The notes under the pieces were generated by a model. It saw nothing but the letters and a program-made list of their open reading frames with translations, searched no databases and was not told where the DNA came from. From assembly GCF_023887685.1 (NCBI RefSeq), contig NZ_JAMWMR010000006.1:124001-188000 (forward strand): a DNA stretch of 64,000 bases, read 5' to 3'. The position numbers and the translations under genes were made by a program. This DNA comes from Streptomyces macrolidinus. GTDB taxonomy: Bacteria > Actinomycetota > Actinomycetes > Streptomycetales > Streptomycetaceae. Numbering within the stretch: the first letter of the stretch is position 1; each line of letters opens with the position of its first letter. Shown piece by piece: positions 9,791 through 18,956 of the stretch.

Positions 9791-10447
9791 AACGGGTCTA
9801 ACGGGTCTACGTAAGTGTCCAGAGGTCGATCGCATAATTCGCGAACGGAGAACACGTCGAGTGCTGGCACGGCGTGGCCGAATTGCCTCTGCTTGTGATC
9901 CGATCGGTTGGCGGTGCTCGGGGTCGGGTGTGAGGGAACATCGTCTCTGGAACCGCCGGTTTAGCTGGCGGTTTGCGCCTATATTTGCTCGCCCTCATGG
10001 CAGGATCCCGGGGGCTCTGTCCGCTCGGCGTGCAGATTTACCCAGAGGCCTCTCGGCCTCTCGGTTCCCCTGGCACCGAGGGTGGTGTGCCGTTTCCATT
10101 TACTTTCGATGACGCGTCATGTGGAGTGCGTTGCCATCCTTGAACCGGCGGCCAGGGACTCCTGCCCCGCGGCTTCGGCGGTGCACATTATGCGCAGTGT
10201 GGGCGTTACGGGCGATATCTTGACGCTCGTTCTGGTGGAGTGCCAGGCGGCCTGTCGGGCAGGTCACCCCCCTTGGCTTCGGTCTTGCATGAGGGGTCGT
10301 CGGCTTGTTGACGGGCCCCTTCCTGCTCGTCCGGAGGGGGGATTGCGGTTTGCGGGCGTGCTGATGGCCCGGTTGTCGCGTCGAGCGGGCGCAGGGTTCC
10401 ACTGCTCTGGTGGGGCGGCGCTGCTCGCAGGGACGGGACAGTGCAGG
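9791..10447. other. Non-coding island junction
   Basis: About 650 bp of lower GC than the flanks, with no convincing gene on either strand. It includes a small hairpin, AACCGCC (9951-9957) / GGCGGTT (9967-9973). The right part abuts the transposase remnant and may contain residual IS flank, but I could not identify terminal inverted repeats. Confidence 0.5.
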
Positions 10448-11280
10448 TCAGCCGGGGTTTGGGAGTGCGTGGAGCCGGTCCAGGGCATCGGTGATCACGT
10501 CGGTCCAGGGCCAGTGGCGGGCGAGGCGGAGGTTGCGGCGGCGGCCGGTGGTGACGAGTTGGGAGGCGGTGGAGAACAGCCGCAGCCGCAGCCGCAGGCG
10601 GCGGGGCTCCCACAGGCGGACCTTGCCGGTCAGTGCGAGTATCGGCATCCAGGCCGGCAGGTCGAGGGCGATCTGGACGACCTCCAGCCAGATCTGGTTC
10701 TACGTGGCGTCTTGTAGGGGCAGGTTGCGCAGGCCGGTTGCGGTCCTCGGCCCGGCCTGCTGGCGGTGGCGCAGTTCCAGTTCCGCGATCGGTGCGCGGG
10801 TGTTGTTGGTAGCGAAGCACGTCAGCCGCATCCCGTCGGTGTCGGCGAAGCGCAACTGGGCGCCGGGGTGGGGCCGTTCCTTGCGCACGATCGGCCGCAT
10901 GCCCTTCGGTCAGCCGGTCAGACAGTCGCCGGCCGGTTCGGCGACCCAGGCGCCGTCGCGGATCTCGCCGTCGGGTTCGACGGCCGGCGTCCATGCCGAG
11001 ACCGAGATGCTCAAAGCGGCCTGGTGGATGGCGTCGGTGACGGTCATGCCTGGATCTCGCTGCGATCCTCGGCCTCCCTGGGGCGCCACCAGCGGGTCGA
11101 CGGTCGTGCCGAGCCGTTCGAGCAGGGCCGACAGCGCGTCGGCCGCCCATTCGCTCACCGCGAGCAGGGATCGCGCTCCGGCGAGGACCGTGCGGGCCGT
11201 CAGTGCCAGGAGTGTCACGAGAGGGTGTCGTACTCCCCGCGGAGCGGATCTCACGGGTCCGGGACCTGTGCGAGCCGTTC
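10448..11280 (-). pseudogene. Chimeric transposase remnant (ISAs1-like N-terminus, IS1380-like C-terminus)
   Basis: One minus-strand frame carries transposase-like sequence throughout but is broken by two in-frame stops: TGA at 10910-10912, where Trp is expected in LTG(W)PKGMR, and TAG at 10700-10702. The first part (GVRHPLVTLLALTARTVLAG) resembles the N-terminus of ISAs1-family transposases. The remainder resembles IS1380 transposases (GMRPIVRKERPHPGAQLRF, ATGLRNLPLQ, RLARHWPWTDVITDAL). The ELELRHR segment looks shortened relative to the family. It appears to be two old elements fused by deletion, and non-functional. Confidence 0.75.
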
Positions 11281-11841
11281 CAGCAGATCCGGAAGATCGT
11301 TCCCGGACACTTCCGGATGCGGTCAGCGGACGTCCGTGCCTGCCGTGTACGGAACCCTGCCCAACGCGACGAGACGTCAGCATGGAGCGCCAGCCGACTG
11401 TGCCGAAGTCCTGACCGAAGAGGGCGCGGTAGTACGCGGCTCCGGTTCGCGCTCCATCCGAAGTTGCCGGTGGGAGTGTCCGTTGTTGCGTTGTCGGACC
11501 ATCCGGTCTGTTTCCGCTGCGCCCTTCGAGATGCACGACGAATGGATCTCCTTACTCCGCCGCCACCTCCCCTGAAGGCGATATGGGTGATATCTATCCT
11601 AAACTCTCTTTTGGTTCCTCTGTGCTACTCAAAGCACCGAAATGCAACCGCAGTTGATCCCCAACTCCATAACGAGGGACACTGCCTGGCGGATGCGTGT
11701 TTCGACCGAGCGGCACTCGCTTCGGTATCCTCCCGTGCAGGTCATCGGAGGCCATCTACCCAAAGATTACTGGTCAGTTGACCTCAGGCTTTCGTGATAG
11801 CGTCCTCGGTCAGAGGGATAGTGCAACCTGAAAGGGAAATC
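11281..11841. other. Gene-free stretch within island
   Basis: About 560 bp with open frames but no convincing coding pattern or recognisable homology on either strand. The right half is comparatively AT-rich (for example, GATATCTATCCTAAACTCTC near 11.6 kb). It may carry the promoter of the following hypothetical gene and older IS debris. The reported open frames here look like shadows. Confidence 0.5.
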
Positions 11842-12450
11842 GTGAACACGGAGAAGATCGCCGCTCGCCGCCTCTCGCTGGAAGAGGTGACGAAGCTCGG
11901 CGTGAAGGACAGGATCTTCGTTTCCGCCGACACGGCAGAACTCAAGCTTCCCGACTGCTATGTCCCTGCTTTCCTGACCAAGTCCGGTGAGGCTTTCGAT
12001 GGTGGCTCGATCACGGTGAGAACCGTATTCCAGGAAGACGTCTCCTGCCTTCCCGACGACGAGAACGAAGCCGGAATCTACTTGGCCGACGAGAACGGCT
12101 CGGTGACCATCGAGGTCCTCCAGTCCGCCGGTGTCGTGCTGGACCTGGCGCTTTTCGTCCCTAATGGGGACAAGGGGGCCCTCACGGCCCTTTACGCTGC
12201 GGTCCGGCAGGCGTTCGGCGCCGACGTCGTGCAGATCTGGCGTCAGGGCCTCAAGGAGGTTCCCGACGTGAAGGTCGACATCTTCGAGGAGCAGATTCCC
12301 CGGGGGCGCAAGGGGAGCGACAGCCCCAAGCGTGACCGTCGCGCGATCGACACCTACCCCACCCGTGCGGACTTCATCGAGTTCTCCGCGGGGTGGAAGC
12401 CGGTCGTCGAGATCCACAGGCCGCTTGTCGACGACACCCCGACCATCTGA
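11842..12450 (+). CDS. Hypothetical protein of the island
   Basis: A 202-residue soluble, acidic protein with no signal peptide or membrane helix and no family I recognise. Features are an N-terminal MNTEKIAARRLSLEEVTKLG, a central hydrophobic segment (SAGVVLDLALFV), a charged patch RGRKGSDSPKRDRRA and a C-terminal FIEFSAGWKPVVEIH. I prefer GTG 11842, which has an AAAGGGA ribosome site 5 nt upstream; the frame also opens with an ATG 48 bp earlier. Base composition is less GC-biased than its neighbours, consistent with transfer. It is isolated between transposase remnants. Confidence 0.6.
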   Translation: MNTEKIAARRLSLEEVTKLGVKDRIFVSADTAELKLPDCYVPAFLTKSGEAFDGGSITVRTVFQEDVSCLPDDENEAGIYLADENGSVTIEVLQSAGVVLDLALFVPNGDKGALTALYAAVRQAFGADVVQIWRQGLKEVPDVKVDIFEEQIPRGRKGSDSPKRDRRAIDTYPTRADFIEFSAGWKPVVEIHRPLVDDTPTI

Positions 12451-12465
12451 AGCGGTGTTACCTCT

Positions 12466-12495
12466 CGTTCTCGGCCCGAGAGAACGCCGAGAACG
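12466..12495. terminator. Perfect inverted repeat after hypothetical gene
   Basis: CGTTCTCGGC (12466-12475) and GCCGAGAACG (12486-12495) form a perfect 10-bp dyad with a 10-nt loop, 15 bp after the stop of the hypothetical gene. Most simply a factor-independent terminator lacking a strong U tract. Confidence 0.55.
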
Positions 12496-12680
12496 CATGC
12501 GCCGGACCCGGTCGACCCCTGAGCGGCCCAGGGAGCCGTGGGAATACAACTCACGAACGCCGAAGTGCCGTTCCGCTCGATGACCTCGCGAGACAGCCCG
12601 CCTGACCAAGGTCAAAGCCTGAAGTTGTTCAGCAACAGCCCTCAGGGCTTCGGCGTAGTCGAGTGACGTCCACTTCGTGC

Positions 12681-12908
12681 TCAGACGAGGCCGAGGAACG
12701 TGAGGGGTCGGCGGGCGTCACGCGCATTGCGGCGAAGGTCGTAGGCGATGTTCTTCGTGCCGTTCAGTCGTAGGGCACCGACCGTGAGGTTGCGCCAGGT
12801 CGCCATGGCGCGGGGTGTGTTGTCGGTCCGCCACTGTGTACTCGGCACCGTCGGCTGGCTCCGTTCGACGGTGCGCAGAGACGCAGGCCACCGAGGCGCC
12901 ATGGACAT
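12681..12908 (-). pseudogene. ISAs1/IS4-type transposase C-terminal fragment
   Basis: The minus-strand frame ends with [20 protein letters not shown], then [20 protein letters not shown]. This matches my memory of the C-terminal signature of ISAs1-family transposases (RxGxAPRVMATLRNLAIGAL). The catalytic DDE region is missing upstream. The N-terminal fragment near 11.2 kb is on the same strand but in the wrong order to be the other half, so this is a separate broken copy or the product of rearrangement. Confidence 0.65.
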
Positions 12909-12946
12909 GAGTCAGGAACCGTCCGCTCGCGCTCCCTTCACCGCAA

Positions 12947-13123
12947 GTGGTCACGAATCGGACGCCCGCCGACTACGCCGAAGCCCTGCGGTCGCTCCCG
13001 CATCCGAGCATGACCGGCCCCGACATCCTCACTGCTCAACGACGCGAACGCGCCCGCATTCGCAGCGAGAAGGAAATCCTCGGGGCGTACGCCACTCGCA
13101 GGTTCACCAGAAGTCACTGGTGA
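12947..13123 (+). CDS. Possible short ORF, unknown
   Basis: A 58-codon plus-strand frame from GTG 12947 to TGA 13121-13123 has a coding-like composition and reads NRTPADYAEALRSLPHPSM, then DILTAQRRERARIRSEKEIL. A basic, helical protein is predicted. No strong ribosome site and no recognised family. It could be a truncated remnant of a larger island gene rather than an intact small gene. Confidence 0.3.
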   Translation: MVTNRTPADYAEALRSLPHPSMTGPDILTAQRRERARIRSEKEILGAYATRRFTRSHW

Positions 13124-13139
13124 ACCTCTGACCAGCGCA

Positions 13140-13496
13140 TCAAAATGGCAGGCCCTGCAGGTCCACGCTGATGCTGGGTCGGGGCAGGTCGGTCAGGTCG
13201 TACGTCATGGTGCTCAGTGGGCAGGGTCGGACGGCAGCGGGCTGCTGGAGGGTGACCGCCGCAAAGATCTGGCGCCATCCGAGGCGCGTGAAGAACGGAA
13301 CCTGCTCCGGGAGGCAGATCAGCATCACCGTTTCGGCCCCGGCCGCCCGTGCGTGTTCTACCGCGACGCTGATCATGGTCCTGGCGATGCCCCGGCCCCG
13401 GTGAGCAGGGTCCACCAGCACGCTGCCCAGCCCGGCGACACGGCGCGGCGCCCCGTCGAAGGTCATATCCCGTAGCAGCCAACCCAGGGATGCCAC
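13140..13496 (-). CDS. GNAT N-acetyltransferase, probably 5'-truncated
   Basis: A 118-residue product with the GNAT acetyl-CoA motif GSVLVDPAHRGRGIARTMI (the RGxGIA loop) and a C-terminal PFFTRLGWRQ. Homology-like sequence continues upstream in the same frame to about 13620 (reading LRYAPGPCDREDTLTLGDSL, then PFGINGLGLAW), but I find no ATG, GTG or TTG there before a TAG near 13783. The only available start is the GTG at 13496, which lies inside the domain. The gene may therefore have lost its start codon. Substrate unknown. Confidence 0.6.
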   Translation of the reverse strand: MASLGWLLRDMTFDGAPRRVAGLGSVLVDPAHRGRGIARTMISVAVEHARAAGAETVMLICLPEQVPFFTRLGWRQIFAAVTLQQPAAVRPCPLSTMTYDLTDLPRPSISVDLQGLPF

Positions 13497-13876
13497 CCGC
13501 CGGCTGTCATGGAAGGCCGCGAGTGTGTGTTCCTTGTCCGCCCAGGCGAGACCGAGCCCGTTGATTCCGAAGGGGTCGGGCAGGCTGTCTCCGAGTGTGA
13601 GGGTGTCCTCCCGGTCGCAGGGGCCGGGCGCGTAACGCAGGCGGATGTCCGCGTCATCGCCACCGTGTTCGTCGACGAGCGCGGACCAGTCCGGTAGCCA
13701 CCGCGGTGGTGTCCCACTCCTGGCGGCGAGGGGACTGGCCGAGGACGCAGACCGGGCACCGGGGGGCCTGGTCGCCTATCCGAGGTTCCACCGTGCCGTG
13801 GAGTCGGCGTCGGCGGCGCTGCGCTGATCCGGTCCTGACGCGTGCCGCGTGCCGCGTGCTGCGCAACGGGAACCGG

Positions 13877-14356
13877 CTACCGCGTCCGCACCGGATGCTT
13901 GCTCATGATCGAGACCCGGTTGAACGCGTTGATGGTGACCGCGACCCAGATCACGGCGGAGATCTGGTCGTCCGTGAGCACCTCGCGGGCGCTGTCGTAT
14001 GCGGCCTGCTGCAGTGCCGCGTCAGCGGGATCGGTGGTCGCTTCCGCGAGCGCCAGTGCCACGCGCTCGTCGGGGGTGAACACCTCGGTGTCCCGCCACG
14101 CCGCCAGCACACCCAGCCGCTGCGCGGTCTCGCCCGCGCGCACGGCCGCCTTGGTATGTACGTCGAGGCAGTAAGCGCAGCCGTTGATCTGCGACACGCG
14201 CAGGTTGACCAGTTCCACGAGCGTTCGGTCGAGGCCCGCCTCGGCGGCTACCGCGCGGACCGCTTCCGAGGTCCGGACCAACGCCTGATAGGCCGTCGGG
14301 CTCTGCTTGTCGATGAAGATCCGCTGGAGTGCGGACCCGGTCGTGTGAGTGCTCAA
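13877..14356 (-). CDS. AhpD-like carboxymuconolactone decarboxylase family protein
   Basis: A 159-residue protein with the AhpD-like redox motif CAYC followed by LDVH (NGCAYCLDVHTKAA), indicating alkylhydroperoxidase D-type disulfide chemistry. The start is a TTG at 14356, 8 nt downstream of a perfect GGAGGAG ribosome site; the large open frame that continues upstream is antisense to the pirin gene. It is divergently transcribed from the pirin gene, with 126 bp between them containing a repeated GCATGAT element. A stress or detoxification role is likely. Confidence 0.85.
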   Translation of the reverse strand: MSTHTTGSALQRIFIDKQSPTAYQALVRTSEAVRAVAAEAGLDRTLVELVNLRVSQINGCAYCLDVHTKAAVRAGETAQRLGVLAAWRDTEVFTPDERVALALAEATTDPADAALQQAAYDSAREVLTDDQISAVIWVAVTINAFNRVSIMSKHPVRTR

Positions 14357-14428
14357 CCTGGGACTCCTCCGGGGCCTGTCCGGCTCCCCTGTTTTGTGGT
14401 GTGTACCTGTTGGTATCGCCGACCTGTC

Positions 14429-14449
14429 ATCGTGCATGATGCATGATAG
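14429..14449. promoter_or_regulatory. Repeat/dyad element between AhpD-like and pirin genes
   Basis: ATCGTGCATGAT (14429-14440) is a near-perfect palindrome, and GCATGAT is directly repeated at 14434-14440 and 14441-14447. The element sits in the divergent promoter region about 35 bp upstream of the pirin GTG, a likely operator for a repressor of the MarR, TetR or LysR kind. The regulator is not encoded adjacent. Confidence 0.4.
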
Positions 14450-14482
14450 TTGAATCTGGAACGTCTTTGGAAGGAGTCCACG

Positions 14483-15472
14483 GTGAGCAATGTCGAGACG
14501 AAGCCGATGGAATTGCGATGCGGCGCGCCGGCGGACCTCGAGCGGTCGGCCGATGCGGCGCGGATCGACGTACTGACGCCCCGCGATGTGCCCCTCGGCG
14601 GCCCCCGCGCGATGACCGTGCGGCGGACCCTGCCGCAGCGCGCCCGGACCTTGATCGGTGCCTGGTGCTTCGTCGATCACTACGGCCCCGACGACGTCTC
14701 GGTGACCGGCGGCATGGATGTCGCCCCGCATCCGCACACCGGTCTGCAGACGGTGAGCTGGCTGTTCAGCGGGGAGATCGAGCACCGTGACAGCCTGGGC
14801 AGCCACGCCTACGTACGGCCCGGCGAGCTGAACCTGATGACGGGCGGGTACGGCATCAGCCACTCGGAGGTCTCCACCCCGCGCACGACCATCCTGCACG
14901 GCGTCCAGCTCTGGGTGGCGCTGCCAGGGGAGCACCGCAACACCGAGCGGGACTTCCAGCACTACGTACCCGAGCCCGCGCGAGTCGACGGCGCCGAGAT
15001 CAGGGTCTTCCTGGGCTCCCTCGCCGGCCACACCTCCCCGGTGCGAACCTTCACGCCCCTGCTCGGCGCCGAGATCGTCCTCCAGCCGCACGCGGCCCTC
15101 ACGCTCGCCGTGGACCCCGGCTTCGAGCACGGCCTCCTGGTCGACCAGGGCGAGGTATGTCTGGCTGACACCCTGGTGGGCCCGGCGGAGCTGGGCTACG
15201 TCCACCCGGGGATCGACGTACTGACGCTGACGAACGAGTCGGACGACGTCGCGCGGACGGTCCTGCTCGGCGGCACCCCGTTCGGGGAGGAGATCGTCAT
15301 GTGGTGGAACTTCATCGGGCGCAGCCACGAGGACATTGCCAGGGCCCGGGACGACTGGCAGAACTCCTCCGATCGCTTCGGCGCCGTCGAAGGGTACGAG
15401 GGCGACCGTCTTCCCGCCCCCGCTCTGCCGAACGCCGTCATCAGACCGCGCAGGAATCCACCGCGCCACTGA
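14483..15472 (+). CDS. Pirin family protein (quercetin-dioxygenase-like bicupin)
   Basis: A 329-residue bicupin. The N-terminal pirin metal site is visible (APHPHTGLQTVSWLF, IEHRDSLGS and later HSEVS), giving the His/His/His/Glu set used for Fe binding. Bacterial pirins show quercetinase activity or act as redox-responsive regulators. GTG 14483 is preceded by GGAAGGAG and chosen as start; the frame opens 11 codons earlier. It is probably co-transcribed with the small GNAT gene 36 bp downstream, and divergent from the AhpD-like gene, a common stress-response pairing. Confidence 0.88.
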   Translation: MSNVETKPMELRCGAPADLERSADAARIDVLTPRDVPLGGPRAMTVRRTLPQRARTLIGAWCFVDHYGPDDVSVTGGMDVAPHPHTGLQTVSWLFSGEIEHRDSLGSHAYVRPGELNLMTGGYGISHSEVSTPRTTILHGVQLWVALPGEHRNTERDFQHYVPEPARVDGAEIRVFLGSLAGHTSPVRTFTPLLGAEIVLQPHAALTLAVDPGFEHGLLVDQGEVCLADTLVGPAELGYVHPGIDVLTLTNESDDVARTVLLGGTPFGEEIVMWWNFIGRSHEDIARARDDWQNSSDRFGAVEGYEGDRLPAPALPNAVIRPRRNPPRH

Positions 15473-15508
15473 CCAGTCCGACACGTCACCCCACCTGAAA
15501 GGCACCTG

Positions 15509-15847
15509 ATGAGCCAGCATTCCCCCGCTTCGGTCGTTGAGCGCAATGACGCCAAGAACCGCTACGAGATCCTGGTCGACGGCAAGCGCGCCGGACTTAC
15601 TGCCTACCTCGACCGCGGTGAACAGCGCGTCTTCTACCACACCGTGGTCGACGACGCCTTCGCCGGACAGGGCCTGGCCTCCCGACTGGTCCAGGAGGCA
15701 CTCACCGACGTGCGCACAGCCGGAAAGCGGATCGTGCCCGTCTGCCCGTACGTGGCCAAGTTCCTGACGCGACATCATGAGTTCTCGGACATCACCGACC
15801 CCGTGACATCCGACGTCCTGCAGTGGCTGGACGCGGAACTGGGCTGA
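15509..15847 (+). CDS. Small GNAT-like acetyltransferase (YjdJ/Gcn5-related type)
   Basis: A 112-residue protein of the short acetyltransferase family that lacks the N-terminal half of GNATs. It reads NRYEILVDGKRAGLTAYLD, then TVVDDAFAGQGLASRLVQEA, with the acetyl-CoA binding GQGLA loop, and PVCPYVAKFLTRHHEF. It starts with ATG 15509 after an AAAGG site, 36 bp behind the pirin stop, so probably the same operon. Substrate unknown. Confidence 0.85.
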   Translation: MSQHSPASVVERNDAKNRYEILVDGKRAGLTAYLDRGEQRVFYHTVVDDAFAGQGLASRLVQEALTDVRTAGKRIVPVCPYVAKFLTRHHEFSDITDPVTSDVLQWLDAELG

Positions 15848-16145
15848 CCCCGTCTCGGTCAACGCGCTTCGCGCCCTTGACCTGCTCCGGGTCGCGGGGA
15901 CCGGACCTGCGCCAGGCAAGACGTACACACTCTGGTTCACGGAGCGCCGGGCCCCGCCGCGGGTGTGATGCGGTTCCCGGCGCCGAGGGGTATCGCAGCG
16001 AGGGCAATTCGAGTGTACGGCGGCACTGTCCAGGTGTGGCCGGGAGCATGCGCGCCCCCTCGCGCATATTATCCGCCAATATTGCGATATCGACTCCCGG
16101 TCGGGCGATCACATCGCGCGGCTGCATGGATTCCCTGGGAGTGAC

Positions 16146-17642
16146 GTGACCCGGCCCAACACTCGATTCCCGCAGGCATGGACGACCCTTGGTCTGGCGC
16201 TCACCGTGGCCGGACTGTCCGGCGGCGTGGGGCAGACCTCGCCGGAGTTCTACCGTGCCGCGTACAGCTCCGAGGTGGAGGGCGGCCAACCCACCACAGG
16301 AAGCGCCGGCTCTCTGCTCCGGGACCCGCCGGAGCTCGTCAGCCGCGGCGGGGTGCTCAAGGCGGCCATCGTCGTGGAGCGGCGCAAGGTACAGGTCGGC
16401 GACCGCCGGTTGTACGCGACGACCTACAACGGTGCGTACATGCCGCCCACGTTGCGAGTGCGGCCGGGTGACCGCATTGACCTGACCATGGTCAACCGCA
16501 CCGACAAGTACACCAACCTGCACACGCACGGGCTCATGGTCTCGCCGCGCGCTCCCGCCGACGACATCTTCCTCTCCATCAAGTACGGGCAGTCGTACCA
16601 CTACCGTTACCGGCTCCCGCGCGACCACCCCACCGGCACCTACTGGTACCACTCACACGCCGACATGCTGTCCGCCGCCCAGGTCGCCGGCGGTGAGTCG
16701 GGCATCCTCGTCGTCGAAGGCCTGAAGCGGCACCTGCCGCCGTCATTGCGCCACATCACCGAGCACACCGTCGCGCTCAAGGACGACCAGGTCGAGGGTG
16801 ACGCGATCAAGACCCACCCCTTGAGCGTCGGGGCGGCCACCAACCGCACCGTCAACGGCCAGCAGAACCCGGTGATCCGCATCCGGCCGGGGGAGACCCA
16901 GCTCTGGCGGTTGGCCAACATCGGCGCCAACATCTACTACAAGCTGCACCTGCCGGGCACCCGCTTCCATGTGATCGCCCAGGACGGCGTTCCGGTGCGC
17001 AGGATCCACACCGAGGACACCCTGTTCGTCTCCGCCGCCGCTCGTTTCGACGTCTTGGTCCAGGGCGGCGCTCCTGGCACGGCCCGACTGGAGACGCTGC
17101 CGTACAACACGGGCCCGGCGGGCAACCAGTTCCCCCAGGCCGACCTCGCGACCGTCGTCACCGACGGCCCGCCCATGCACCGGGAGGCCGTCCCGAGCCG
17201 CTTCGCCCCGCAGGAGGACCTGAGCCACGCGAAGATCGCGGCCCGTAAGACGATGGTCTACACCGAGAACACGGCGGGCACCGTCTTCTACATCAACGGC
17301 CGGACGTTCGATCCGAAACGGACCGACTTCACCTCCACCCTCGGCACAGTCGAGGAGTGGACCGTCCGCAACGACTCCGACGAGGACCACAGCTTCCATC
17401 TGCACACCGACCACTTCCAGTTGATGAGCACCAACGGGAAGGCCGAGGACCCGTCCCACAGTGTCTATGACACGGTGAACGTGCCGAGGCGTGGCTCCGT
17501 CGTCCTCCGCGTCCACTTCACGCACTTCACCGGCAGGACCGTTCTGCACTGCCACATCCTCAACCACGAGGACATGGGCATGATGGCCGTCCTCGACATC
17601 GTCCCGCCCCGCGACCGCCACCAGGAGACACACGGCGGTTGA
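16146..17642 (+). CDS. Secreted multicopper oxidase (laccase-like)
   Basis: A 498-residue protein with an N-terminal hydrophobic segment (WTTLGLALTVAGLSGGVG) suggesting export. All four copper-binding clusters are visible: LHTHG near residue 123, WYHSHAD near 170, HSFHLHTDHF near 418 and HCHILNHEDMGMM near 460 (type 1 Cu ligands His, Cys, His, Met). It is a three-domain laccase or copper oxidase that oxidises phenolics or Cu(I) with reduction of O2 to water. The GTG start follows a GGGAG site. The 298-bp upstream gap holds an AT-rich patch near 16065-16095 that may be its promoter. Confidence 0.92.
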   Translation: MTRPNTRFPQAWTTLGLALTVAGLSGGVGQTSPEFYRAAYSSEVEGGQPTTGSAGSLLRDPPELVSRGGVLKAAIVVERRKVQVGDRRLYATTYNGAYMPPTLRVRPGDRIDLTMVNRTDKYTNLHTHGLMVSPRAPADDIFLSIKYGQSYHYRYRLPRDHPTGTYWYHSHADMLSAAQVAGGESGILVVEGLKRHLPPSLRHITEHTVALKDDQVEGDAIKTHPLSVGAATNRTVNGQQNPVIRIRPGETQLWRLANIGANIYYKLHLPGTRFHVIAQDGVPVRRIHTEDTLFVSAAARFDVLVQGGAPGTARLETLPYNTGPAGNQFPQADLATVVTDGPPMHREAVPSRFAPQEDLSHAKIAARKTMVYTENTAGTVFYINGRTFDPKRTDFTSTLGTVEEWTVRNDSDEDHSFHLHTDHFQLMSTNGKAEDPSHSVYDTVNVPRRGSVVLRVHFTHFTGRTVLHCHILNHEDMGMMAVLDIVPPRDRHQETHGG

Positions 17643-17769
17643 CAGCCGAACAGGCCGTACGGCCAACGGTGTCACTTCCTTCTGGAAGATCCACCGTTGG
17701 CCTCCCGACAGCACCATCGACACCGGCTCCGCGTACCTGGCGGCACGAGCGCGGAGCGGTCGCAGCGCC

Positions 17770-18450
17770 TCAGCGGCGACGTACCGAGGCCGTGTCCTGG
17801 TGGCGCAGGGCGAGGAAGCACCGGTGACCGTGTCTCCACTGGTCGGTGACGCTGAGGGCAAGGCCCTCGGCGATCCTGTGCAGCGCTGGTGCACCCAGAC
17901 GTGCCCAGGGAAACGGCGGACCTTCGTGGCCATGGGTGTCCTCGAACCGGGCGGTGCAGCGCTCCTCGACATCGTCGGGGTCGACCTCGACGAGGAGAAG
18001 ACCCGTCGGGGCGGTGACCTGGAAACAGCGGTACAACAGGGCGCGCGGGTCACCGCCGATACCGATGTTGCCGTCGATGAGCAGGACGGTCTGCCAGCCT
18101 CCCTCGGCCGGTAGCCGGTCGAACACCGAGCGGCGCAGTGCGATCCCGCCGAGAGCGATGGTGTGGGCCACCGCCAGGGGAGCCACATCGACGCCGAGCG
18201 CGAAGGCTCCGCGACTCAGGAGTGCCCTGCACAGCCGGCCGGGCCCGCAGCCCACGTCGAGAACGGGGCCGACGCAGCGATCGAGCACGGATTCGTCGGC
18301 CGTGGTGGGATGCGCGTACCAGCGATCCACCGGCATCCGGATCCGGCGTCCGTCCGCCAGCCGCAGGTACACCAGCTCGTGGCCGCTGCGCAGGGCCAGT
18401 GCGTAGGCTTCTGCGCCGGTGCCGGGCGACCGCTCCTCGCCGGACGTCAT
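17770..18450 (-). CDS. Class I SAM-dependent methyltransferase
   Basis: A 226-residue protein with the SAM-binding glycine loop VLDVGCGPGRLCRAL near residue 67 and an acidic GVDVAPLAVAH at the end of strand beta 2. ATG 18450 overlaps the stop of the preceding membrane-protein gene by 4 bp, so it is the last gene of a three-gene operon with that protein and the cytochrome b/molybdopterin protein. The substrate is not evident. The company of glycosyltransferase and epimerase genes suggests it could methylate a sugar or lipid carrier. Confidence 0.85.
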   Translation of the reverse strand: MTSGEERSPGTGAEAYALALRSGHELVYLRLADGRRIRMPVDRWYAHPTTADESVLDRCVGPVLDVGCGPGRLCRALLSRGAFALGVDVAPLAVAHTIALGGIALRRSVFDRLPAEGGWQTVLLIDGNIGIGGDPRALLYRCFQVTAPTGLLLVEVDPDDVEERCTARFEDTHGHEGPPFPWARLGAPALHRIAEGLALSVTDQWRHGHRCFLALRHQDTASVRRR

Positions 18451-18956
18451 GGTGCGGTGTCGTGACCCGGTGCGGGTCGCTTCTCGTCGGCGCGGGCGGC
18501 CCGCCGGAGACGGCGGAGCTCGAGGGCGAAGGCAAGGGCGGAGGCGCCGAAGAGCACAGCGGTGATGGCCAGCCATCGGCCGAGGTAGACGCCTTCGGAC
18601 AGTCGTGCGGCATCGGGGTAAGGGATCGCCAGGTCGAGGATGAGGGGGAACCAGACGAGCAGGAGCACGCCGGAGAGGAAGGCGGGCACGCGCAGGTAGT
18701 TGATCCACGGCGGTTGCGGGATGTGGGTGGCGCGATGTCGCAGGACAGCCTGTGCCGACAGATCGGCGAGTGAGTACAGGGGCAGCAGGATCAGGTCGTG
18801 GACGATCGCCGCGCCGACGAACCAGATCGCGACCGCCAGCGGGCGGACGGCGAACAGGCGCACCAGGGCGTAGCCGGTGAGGGCGAACGAGGCGACCAGG
18901 ACGAGAAGATGGAGGGGGCCGGAGCCGTACCAACGGACGAAGCGCGCCATGATCAT
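18447..18956 (-). CDS. Integral membrane protein, unknown
   Basis: A 169-residue protein with about four predicted membrane helices: residues 12-30, 36-55, 85-106 and 125-145. The loops are basic and the C-terminus is charged (RRLRRAARADEKR). ATG 18956 overlaps the stop of the upstream molybdopterin protein gene, and its own stop overlaps the methyltransferase start. No family recognised. The tight coupling on both sides suggests it works with the fused cytochrome b/molybdopterin protein. Confidence 0.75.
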   Translation of the reverse strand: MIMARFVRWYGSGPLHLLVLVASFALTGYALVRLFAVRPLAVAIWFVGAAIVHDLILLPLYSLADLSAQAVLRHRATHIPQPPWINYLRVPAFLSGVLLLVWFPLILDLAIPYPDAARLSEGVYLGRWLAITAVLFGASALAFALELRRLRRAARADEKRPAPGHDTAP

